A stretch of DNA of 55,260 bases from Trichosphaerium sp. ATCC 40318 (Eukaryota > Discosea > Flabellinia > Trichosidae). Under the pieces are notes generated by a model. That model worked only from the letters and a program-made list of their open reading frames with translations, searched no databases and was not told the DNA's origin. The position numbers were made by a program, and so were the translations under genes. Positions 45,767 through 55,260 of this stretch are shown here, piece after piece. The stretch is from contig JALMLS010000004.1 of NCBI GenBank assembly GCA_038496445.1, positions 1 through 55,260 of the forward strand. The letters are read 5' to 3'. Each line of letters begins with the position of its first letter. Position 1 is the stretch's first letter.

Positions 45767-48700
45767 ATGACTACTGTTGAGAAGCTTCTCATTCAAGGCA
45801 TACGTTCTTTCTCACAGAAAGAAGCTGTTATGATACAGTTCTTTAAGCCTCTTACTCTGATCGTTGGTCATAATGGCGCTGGTAAAACGGTACAGACGCT
45901 TTTATTTACGCGTGTAATTAAAAGCATGCTTTTTACAATATTTATCCATCTAAAACCATCCAGACCATTATAGAGTGCTTAAAGTACGTAACCACCGGAG
46001 AGATGCCACCTGATTCACGAAAAGGCCAAAACTTCATCCACGACACAAAGGTACACCGTTGGCTGATCGTTGCTTCATTTTGACGTTTATTACCAAGCTT
46101 GCTGGCGAACGCGAAGTCAAAGCCCTTATAAAATTGCGGTTTAGAACTGTAACAAAGAAGGCGGTTATGGGTACATACTCATCGCATTTAAACCTCCACA
46201 GCATTTTTTTTTGAACCAAAAACTAAAAGTAATTTCCTTCAGTTACACGCCGGTTACAGTTGACACAAAGAGCTACAAAGCAAGAATGTAAAACGCTAGA
46301 ACAATCTTTACAGATGAAAGGCGATAATGGAAAGGTACACTTGCGTAATAACGGCTTTTCTCCCATTTCACTAAAAAATACGTTATCAAGGATGTCGTTA
46401 ATCAATCTTATCGTTGTGTTGATATGGACAAAGCTGTACCTAGCTTGATGGGTGTTTCAAAAGCTATATTACAAAATGTCATATTCTGTCATCAAGAGGA
46501 TTCAAATTGGCCTCTTGCTGATTCAAGTACACTAAAGAAGAAATTTGATGACATATTTGCTTCAACAAGGTAACTCATTTATTTTTCACCTAAAATCACG
46601 CCTTCGTGCCTAACACTAGGACCGCAAACACTATTGGACTACTGCAGTTTCAGGGTGTATATTAACGCGAGCTACATCAACACTGAGAGCAGTAGACTTT
46701 TTTAAAAACCACTTACTTTTTTTTTGACTCATGCGTCTAATCGCTACATTTAGGTATACAAAAGCTCTTGAGCTTATCAGAAAGCAAAGAAAGGAAGTGC
46801 ATCTGTGTGTTAAAGTAACAGCAGCTAAGCTTGAGACAGTTAAAGCAATACGTGATCAAGTTGTTACTTGTAGAAAGCAAAGAGAAGAAACTCAAGCAAA
46901 AATCAAAACACTAATGCAGGTAATTATTTCATAGCGTTTTGTACCAAGCCCTTTTCAATATACACACCCTGACAACATTTGATTTGCTCAAAAACACGTT
47001 AGTATCACATTTACGATATTTTTAATTTATGTGTCTTACCTTGACACTTGTTTCTTTTATCGTTTCTTTAATTTGTGACAGCAGATAAATTAAGTTTGTT
47101 CTTGTTTAGGAAATTGAAGAGATAGAAGATGTTCGTAGAGAGTTGGTGAAGAAAGCAGAGGAGTATGCCACTATACAAAAGAAACTTGGTAAATGGAAGA
47201 ACGCTATTGAGAAGCTAGAGGCTGTCCGTGATGAGAAGATTTCTCAAGTGCGTATTACTTTCTATTTTTTTTGTTTTTTTGGATATTGTTGAGTCTGCCA
47301 CTGCCGTTTTTTCGTTTGAGTCCTCTTGGTTAATATATGATTTTTTCAGGCGAAGCGTATGCAAAAAGCGGATCACTTCTCAAAGATGAATGAATCTAAA
47401 GATAAATTAAAAGAAATGTTGGATGATTTTGAAGGTGGATTAGAAGGGAAAAGAAAGGAAGCTAGTGATGCTGTAGATCTTGTTAAATCTCTTGAAGATA
47501 ATAGTTCTGAATGTGCTAATCAAATTCTACAACTTGTAAAGGACAAGAGTGATTTACAAGCAACTGCAAAGGTTTGTTTGTGGATACAAGTTTTTTTCAC
47601 TTTTTTTTTCTTTCCGAAAAGATTTTTGTGTTTGATTTGTTTCTGACGTTCTGAGTTGTAGCACATAGAAAGTTTGAAAGCTGATAGATCAAAACAAATG
47701 AAAAAATCTATAACAAAGTATCGCTTGGAAAAAAACCTTGCTGAAGCGCAAGCAAAACTTGCTGAACCGTTAGATATAAATTCTCATGAGTATTATGGTA
47801 AGACACTATTTTTTTTTTCTTGTTTTTTTTTTCTAATTCTTGCCAGCCACACTGTTTCAGTCACACCTCTAATACTCTTTCATAGAATTATTCCAAACAT
47901 TGACAGTATCTAAATTGGCTAGTGTCATAAAGCTTTTAGAAGTAAAAAGGGCGCAGAAAGAAGCAGGGATTCAACAAATGGATAAAGCCATTGGTACTTT
48001 TTACAAACCAACTTATATCTTCGAAGAGTTTGACTTACTCTTTACTTTTTCCAGATGAACTTAAAGAAGAGCTTAATGACGCAAAGGCAAAAAGATCTAA
48101 TGCAGTGAACCAAAAAGAACGAAATGAAACTAAACTTAAGTCAGTCATTGATGAAATAGATCAAAAGAAAAAAGCATTTTCTAAATTAAATGAAATGGAG
48201 AAAAAACTTGATAATGAAAAATCTGCTTTTGACCAAGCTTCAAAGTCATGGAATGAAGATAATGAGCGTAAAGTTATTAAATCCCTTGAGAAGCGTAGTA
48301 GAAATCTTGCAGAAAAGCTCAAGGCGTCAAGAAAAACGCTGGCAACTGTTTCAAGTAAGTTTTCTTTTATCAAAAGTTTATCTCATTTTTTGTTAGGTCA
48401 AGCCAGTGCTAGAGCTACGTTAGCTCATTTGCGTAAACGCAAGGCTAAAATGTCCAAGGACTTAAAAACAAGGTAAACTAAAATAAGCTCAAACTTAGAG
48501 CTGATAGAACGCGGCTTGCACAAACTGTTTACTGTCTTTTTTTTGGGTTTTATCGCTCACTCTGTACTAGTGTCCAAAGCAGCACAAAAGACTTCAAAGA
48601 AGAGTTGGGTAGCGTGCCACCTTTAAACAACATGGTTGACAGCGTATCAGAGGTGTTAGAGTAAGTAGTTAAGGTTAACTTGATTGTATTTAATTTTGTT

Positions 48701-51700
48701 ATTTTAGCACCAAACGTGCTGAGGTATCTGTCACTGATAAAGAGGTTTCCAAAGTGTCAACTGAGTTATCTCTTTGCAGAGGTGAACTTAAAACACTTAA
48801 ACAACGTATGGATACTTGTAATGCAGAGATTGCTGGGAGAAAGACATTGCTTGCAGGCCATCTGGTTCGTACTTTTTTTTTTTTTTGCAACACGTGTTTT
48901 CTTCTTTTGATTTACGATGTATCATCGCGGACATTTTATTGTTGTTCTCTTTTTTTTTGGTACTAGTACGTTGTTGTTTATAATTTGTTATGATACAGGG
49001 GAGAGGAGATATTCCAGATCAAATAAAAACAGAAAAACTGAAAATAAAGGAAATGAATGATATTGTAAAAGTATTTGACCATGCTGACAGCTTTTATGCT
49101 ACTATAATCGATGAAGCTACAAAAGCACATTGTTGCCCAGTTTGTGCTTCTTCTATGGACGACAATGCTATCAAACAAGCTACTGCCAGGGTACATGTGG
49201 ATCAAAATTTATCCGCGGAAAAACTTCTTTTTTCTCTTCTTGCATTATCTGACTCACCAACTCCCTCAAGCTTAAAGAAAAAACCAAACGACCGGCTGAA
49301 ATACAAACCATAAAGAAGGCACTTAATAAAGCCATCCAAGACAAGGATACACTTGGTATGTTAAAAGAAGTTTAGGACTGAGAATGCCTTAACTATCTTC
49401 TCTTTGTATTAATTTTTTTTTCAACAGAGGAGCTATTACCTGCCTGGAATGATCTTCAAAAACTCCAAGAAGAAGTTCCTAAACTACAAATCAAGATACA
49501 AGCTATTGAGGTTAAGATTGAGAAGCACGCTTCACTTGAATCAGAAATAGCGACAAAAAGGAAAAAGTTTTCTGTTCAAGAAAAGCGACTAACGAGGCTA
49601 CTTGTTCGTGCAAAGAGTTGTCTAAAGGCTGAACAAGATATAAAATCTGTACAGGCCGATATTGAACAAGAAGAGAAGGCTCTTGTCGGCTTTGGTACGC
49701 TTTGTTTTCAATGAAACATCAGAGTATCAAGTTCCACTCTTTCTTCTTTAGAAGTGGTTTTAGCATAGCGCTAGATAATAACTGACAGTATTTTTTAGGG
49801 GATACTAGAAGTCTTGAAGATGTAACAAAGGAAGTAAATCAGCTACAAAACGAAAAAGACGCCGTTGATAAAGAAATTAATGAGAAACGTCAAGTCTTTG
49901 AAAAGTATCAAAACGACCTTCATACACAAGAGAGAAGAGTGAATGAGTTACAAAATAAAATACTACAAACACGTGCAGTAAACGATAAACTTACGTTACT
50001 AAAACAACAAGCTTCACAGCTAGAGCAAGGTAATAACTTTTGTGGGTGTTTTTTTTTTGGAATTATCATCTTTCTGACTTGATTTCTTCTTTGCTCGTTT
50101 TCTCTCTTATTATTTTGTTATTTTGACATTTTCCCGTAGAAACAACAAAGCTAGAACCAGTTATTACTGCTCAAGATGAGGTGATTAAAGAAAAGAAGAA
50201 AGAAATCGAAGTAGCAAAAGCAGAAAAGCGAAAACAACTTATCGAGGATAAGAAACAGATCACTGCCTTTGAGAGCCAAGTCACTGGTTTTACAGCTGGT
50301 GTTTCTATCCTTAAAAAGACACATAGTAGCTTAGTAGCACTACTTCATAAGCACAAAGACCCTACCACACGATTAAAAAAGCTTGAAGGTAAACTTGTTC
50401 TAAAAAAAACGATCTAACGTTGCTGATGTGATTTGTAGATTCTGTGCTTGCATTACAAGAGAAGAAAGAGCAAATTGATGCCGAGCTTTCTAAAGTGCGC
50501 AAAGAAGCAGCAACACTAGAAAATCAACTAGCGGATTCCAATGGCACGTTTTTTAGATCGATTTGATGTTTTTGTTTTATAAACATTGAACTTTGGACTT
50601 TTTGCCTAATAGTGACTTCTCTTGATTATCGCTTGATAGAATTTTATCTGATTTTAAAAATATAGGAACATGTAAGAAAATAGAAGAGAATATCAGGCTG
50701 TTGAATCTACATGATGAAATATTAGAGTTGGAAACAAGCATTAAAAAGAAGAAAAAAGACTTTTCTGGACTGAGCTATGAAACTGTTGCCAATGATACTG
50801 CAGTTGTTGAAAAAGAGTTAAATACTATAACTGCTAGTGTACGTATTATAAAAATTTAGTTATAACGTAAAAAATTTCAGGACAAGGCTTCACTTAAGCA
50901 ACGAGCTTCCTTCTTGTTTTATTCTTAAAACCCCAAACGAAACTTACGCCTTCATAGAAAAACAAATTCGTTGGCCAAGTTACAGCGTATAAGTCCCAGG
51001 AAAAGGAAATAACAGATCAGTTGGGTCAGAAATCTTATGTTGGAGCTGATGACTTATATAATAAGCGTATGGTTCAACTGAAGGTACCAAGTTAGAATAG
51101 CACCAACTTTTTTTTTAAAGCTTCAACTTGAAGATTTTTTTTTTACAATTTCTTTCGCCTAAACTTTCATTATTAGACGCTTAAGATGACTACAGCGGAT
51201 CTAGATAAATATTATCATGCCCTTGATAATGCATTGACAACATATCATGGTGCTAAAATGAAGGAAATTAACAAGATTATAAAGGAACTCTGGCAAGCTA
51301 CTTATAAGGGTAAAGATATTGATACCCTTGAAATCAGAGCCGACTCTGAGTCTGGAAAGACTAAACGTGTATTTAATTATAGAGTGGTTATGGTAAAACA
51401 AGGTAAGGCGCTTCTCAAATCAGAAAACAACAAACCTTTTCCATTCTTTTATTGGGAATTTTTTTCTTCAAAAACTGACACTTTTACAACCCTACCTTAC
51501 TTCCTTAATACGGTTTGATTTCATAATTAATATTATATATAGGTACAGAACTCAATATGCGTGGTAGATGTTCTGCTGGTCAAAAGGTAATAATTTTAAA
51601 GGCAAAGAAAGTTTTTAATTTTTTTTCAATAGGTTTTGGCTTCACTTATTATCAGGCTTGCTTTAGCTGAGACATTTTGTACAAATTGTGGTGTACTTGC

Positions 51701-51995
51701 ACTTGATGAGCCAACAACAAACCTTGATCGATTTAATGTTGAAAGTTTTGCAAACGCATTGAGCAAGTAAGTCTTTAGAAATCTTCACGTGATTCTTTAG
51801 TTCTAATAATTTTTTTGTAGCATTATTAAAACACGTCGTGAACAACGAGGTTTTCAGCTTATTGTTATTACACATGACGAAGAGTTTGTTAGTTTACTTG
51901 GTGAACATTGTGATAGTTATTGGCGTGTACAGAAAAATGATAGGTTTGTGAGTACGATCACAAAGGATGAGATTATGAACCTTCTACGTGGATAA
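45767..51995 (+). CDS. RAD50: RAD50, SMC-like DNA repair ATPase
   Basis: Core of the Mre11-Rad50 complex, which processes DNA double-strand breaks and telomere ends. About twenty exons. N-terminal Walker A GHNGAGKT follows [18 protein letters not shown], the RAD50 start. The Q-loop region is [12 protein letters not shown]. Two very long coiled-coil arms rich in Lys and Glu flank the zinc hook [10 protein letters not shown] (about 49134). The C-terminal ATPase half has signature [18 protein letters not shown], Walker [13 protein letters not shown] and the His-loop VITHDEEFV. These elements in this order are diagnostic. The start at 45767 is the first ATG and matches family length. Introns are 50-150 nt and T-rich. 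Confidence 0.96.
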
Positions 51996-52441
51996 ATAAA
52001 AAAAAAAAAAGAAAAAAAGAGAATAAATCTTTCATTGTAAAAATATTCGGTTTGATGGTGTTATTTCTCATCACTGTAACCATTTGCCTACGCTTGTTCA
52101 CCTTCTTAAGAAGGTAATATTTTGTAGAAGAATCGCACGAAAGGTAATGAGTTTGCCAGTTTGACACCACAAAACTTAACGCAAAGCTCTAACTTAAAAA
52201 GTGCAAGTTTCGTAGTGGTGTACACAGCTAGAACGTGCTAATTTACGCAGCGGGTGTGGTAGGCCACGTTACATTAAGCGTACACTTGGAGTACGTAAAT
52301 TGTCATTGTTAGGCATTTACAGCGTTTTTCGGTGCACTGTATCGTAATCCATCTGTACTTGTATAAAATACGCTCTGGATGACTAACAAATACTTTCGCA
52401 GTTAAATCTAGTCGCTGATTATCTTTAGTAGTCCGACAACA
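51996..52441. other. Intergenic region, no feature recognised
   Basis: 446 bp between RAD50 and the Arp gene. A poly-A tract follows the RAD50 stop directly. No other gene is evident, and it must include the Arp promoter. Confidence 0.5.
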
Positions 52442-53811
52442 ATGTCTGATACGTGTAGTACGCAACTACATACGTTTAAATACAATTGACCCAAACGCGA
52501 CTGAGAAAAACGCAATTCCATTTCGAAAATTGCACAAAACGATACTAATACATAAAAATAGGTTCGCCGCCTGTAATAATTGACAACGGATCTGGAAACA
52601 TCATTGCTGGATTCGCTGATGATGTTTCACCACGTTGTTTTGAGCCAAACGTCTTTGGCACTATAAACCTCAAGACTTCGTCATTGGGAGGCTTTGGACC
52701 AAGGAATACAAGGATAGGATCTTATGCTATCCAATGCCGAGGTCTACTAGATTTAACATATCCTATGAAACACGGTATAGTCACTGATTGGGACACAATG
52801 GAAACTGTTTGGCATTTTGTTATTTATAGCGCGTTGCGTTGTGATCCACAGGAGCAACCATTGCTGTTAACTGAGGCTCTATTTACGCCTATCAAGGACA
52901 GGTAGGTCTCAATTTCTGAAGTAGTCATAACTTTGTGCAACAGTTTGAAGTTGGTTTTTTTGTTGGATTAATCATTGTTTAGAGAAAAGAAAGCGGAGAT
53001 AATGTTTGAGACGTTTGAGGTTCCTAGTGTTTATATTGCTACATCCCCAGGATTATCTATATATGCTCAAGATAAAGACAGTGGATTAGTTGTTGAATGT
53101 GGAGATGGGTTAACTCAAACAGTCGCTGTCTACAAAGGAAATGCTGTTTCAGCTGGTGCTAAGACAATTGACATTGGTGGACGTGATATTACTGAGTACC
53201 TTGTTAAATTGCTTAACAGCAGAGGTTATTCTTTTACAACAAGTGCTGAGGTAGATATTATCCGTGATATGAAGGAGAAGATGAGTTATATAGCACTTAA
53301 TTTTAAGAAAGAAATAGGAATGAGTTTAAAAGCGGTTACGTATGAGCTTCCAAATGGAAAGGATATTCCTGCTGGGTTAGAGCTGTTTAAGTGCAATGAA
53401 GCTTTTTTTGATCCATCCCTTATTGGTATGAGCGGTTACGGCATTCATAGACTCGCGCATGATACAATAATGGCATGTCCTAGTGATGTCAGGAAGGTAC
53501 TGTTTGATTTTTTTTTACTGTAGTACTTATTGTACTATCAACAGAGCCTTTACAACAACGTATGTATTTCTGGTGGTAGTACACTGACTACAGGATTCAA
53601 AGAGCGCCTTTCTAAAGAGATAAAGTTTCTTAACACTACAGTAGAAGACGTCAGTATAGTAGCATCTACTTCAAGAGCTTTTTCTTCTTGGCTTGGTGGT
53701 TCAAAAGTTGCAACATTGGATTCTTTCAACAAATGTTGGGTTTCTAAAGAAACCTTCGAAGAATTTGGTGCAAAATCAGTACATGAATTTCCAATTACAC
53801 CAGTAGTATAG
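52442..53811 (+). CDS. Divergent actin-related protein, Arp1 (centractin)-like
   Basis: Four exons. The first encodes MSDTC and joins in phase to SPPVIIDNGSGNIIAGFADD. Actin-fold landmarks: DNGSG, LDLTYPMKHGIVTDWDTME, LLLTEALFTP, ISGGSTLTTGFKERL and the C-terminal ATLDSFNKCWVSKETFEE. The last segment and PVIIDNGSG resemble Arp1, the dynactin filament subunit, most closely. Odd points: the second phosphate loop reads ECGDGLTQ where actins have DSGDGVTH, and the segment before it reads TSPGLSIY where actins have MQAVLSLY. Thus residues equivalent to catalytic His161 and Gln137 are Gln and Ser. The subdomain 2 region is shortened. ATP hydrolysis is probably weak or lost (inference). Confidence 0.85.
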
Positions 53812-54880
53812 CTTGTGAACTAAAAACGTACTACAACAAGAAACAAATGAGGAGTAAACTTGTGAAATAAATTTGGTAAAAGTTCCTCTATTAAACTTCA
53901 TCGTCTGTCATGTGCCATTTTTAGTTTTTGGCAGAATTTTTTAAAACATGTTACAAAGCCGTGGGAGTATGTATGCTACATTATTTTTTCGGATCATTTT
54001 CGGTTCAGTTTTGGGAACGTTTCGGTGTGACTTTTTGGTAAAATTGGTAAAAACCCATTATTGCTTGCCATATGCTCCCTCCCTCTTGAGAATGTAGTAT
54101 AGACTAATATGATAATGCGATCATTCTCTGTTGAACAGATTTTGCACCAAATAAGATTTACTAGTTCAACATGTAACTTGTCGGGGAATAAAAACTTTTT
54201 AGTTTTCTGTGCTTCTTACTGCCACACACGAAGTTTTTTTCGGCGTTTATAGCGTAAGTAAGGCAAACCGTTTGTCGGACACTAAATTTAGTTTGCATTT
54301 TTTTAAAGCCACAGGCGTTCCCGAAAGCGAACCGAGCCCGTACCTTGCTGGCATTCGTTGTCCTACACTCACATAGTTTTCGAACAATGCAAACAAATGC
54401 AAACAATCGCTAAATTTAGGAACCAAGTTACAAAACGGTTCTTACGTCAATTTGACTTCTACAATAGACTACTTATATACTTTATTGAAGCGGTCCCTCA
54501 ATGCCGCAAAGTAGCCATCAGAGTACTGTTCTAAGTTGGGCACATTTTGACTTCTATAATAGACTATTATTAAGAGCACGAATATTTGACAGTGGACACA
54601 GGAGTCACAAGCGTGTTATTAAACTTTACAATTGAAAAAAAAACCAGTTGCCAAAAATAGGACAAATCAGAATTCTTTACTTTCGTGTGAAAATATATTT
54701 TATTTAAAATTATGAGCCAAAATATAAATTATATTACGAGAAGTACAAGTCCAAAGGTTTTTGCAAGGTCGGGAAATGGACATACAACATGGAATTATTT
54801 TTCTCCGCAACAGTAGCTAGTTATTTTTACACTTTTTTTTTGGTTGATACTATTTTTACTATTGTTATCATTTTCTCACA
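53812..54880. other. Large intergenic region with short direct repeats
   Basis: 1069 bp without a convincing gene. TTTGACTTCTAYAATAGACTA occurs at 54451-54471 and 54546-54566 (20 of 21 identical). ATGCAAA motifs cluster near 54387-54403. Possibly regulatory DNA for the secreted protein gene that follows. Confidence 0.45.
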
Positions 54881-55260
54881 ATGATTAAAGCACTTCTATG
54901 TTTATGTACTCTATTCGCACTGACGCTTGCTCTAAGTACGTAGCTTCTCTAGAGAAGCTGTTTGGCGCAACAACAAGCAAAGAGCTGCACTGTTTTGTTA
55001 ACTATTCATTAACCTATCCACATAGGCGTAGGCGATTCGGGAAGATGTACAATGCGCGTTCCGACCTTCGCTGACTTTTTGGCTGCTAATTCTGCTGAAC
55101 CAAACAACCCCGGCTTTATCGTTAATGATACAGCTGTAGAGTATCGAGCACCAATTTCAATTTCTGGAATAGAACACACAATTGATATTAACACAAATTC
55201 CCTAACATACATCATTGAAGTCAGCTCAGGTAACCCAACGTCAAATCTTATACTGGAGTG
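54881..55260 (+). CDS. Secreted protein, 5' part only
   Basis: The signal peptide MIKALLCLCTLFALTLALS ends at an intron beginning after 54934. Exon 2 continues GDSGRCTMRVPTFADFLAAN and a stretch with an NDT glycosylation site, up to a donor at about 55229. The gene runs off the window, so its family cannot be judged. It is the second signal-peptide gene in this window, with no obvious sequence similarity to the one at 32781. Confidence 0.7.
54942..54959. repeat. 18-bp perfect palindrome in first intron
   Basis: AGCTTCTCTAGAGAAGCT lies 7 nt after the splice donor of the secreted protein gene. It is fully self-complementary, with an XbaI-like TCTAGA core. Confidence 0.85.

Overview
This is nuclear DNA of a unicellular eukaryote. 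It is AT-rich and gene-dense. Nearly every gene is cut by many very short introns (about 35-90 nt, donors mostly GTACG or GTAAG, T-rich before the acceptor AG). The gene set is wholly eukaryotic: RAD50, an Arp, PTEN, ECO1/ESCO, an oxidosqualene cyclase with cycloartenol-synthase residues, a plant-like FHA-AAA ATPase, an ABCG transporter and a malic enzyme. The plant-like cyclase and FHA-AAA protein, together with CCCTAA/CCCTAAA motifs, suggest a protist outside animals and fungi. I cannot name the lineage.

Layout. 1-12348 is a giant inverted repeat. Two arms of 4733 bp (1-4733 and 7616-12348) each carry a PTEN-like phosphatase gene and an ECO1/ESCO cohesin acetyltransferase gene, divergently arranged about 90 bp apart. 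The 2.88-kb spacer (4734-7615) has no convincing gene. It holds telomere-like CCCTAA tracts, a roughly 132-bp higher-order satellite and four consecutive perfect hairpins. The right-arm genes read cleanly, while the left copy has many one-base indels. The arm-spacer junction lies inside CCCTAA repeats.

12.4-17.2 kb: a divergent pair, probably mitochondrial. One gene encodes a membrane-anchored protein carrying only the NADP-binding (dIII) module of transhydrogenase. The other is malic enzyme. They share about 180 bp of upstream DNA, which suggests a common role in NADPH balance. 17.4-26.1 kb: an F-box-like protein, a UIM plus MKRN2OS-like protein, an unresolved gene or pseudogene, an ABCG half-transporter, a LIM plus EF-hand protein and a small basic ORF. 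26.4-36.6 kb: cycloartenol-type cyclase, armadillo-repeat protein, a small nuclear coiled-coil protein, a secreted protein, a Ser/Thr kinase and a small internally duplicated protein. 36.9-55.3 kb: the large FHA-AAA ATPase, a TPR/helical-repeat protein, RAD50, an Arp1-like protein lacking the usual catalytic residues, and the 5' end of a second secreted protein gene.

RAD50, ECO1 and PTEN all act in chromosome maintenance or signalling, but their proximity here is probably chance. All gene coordinates are spans including introns. Splice sites were read by eye from conserved protein sequence and reading-frame phase.
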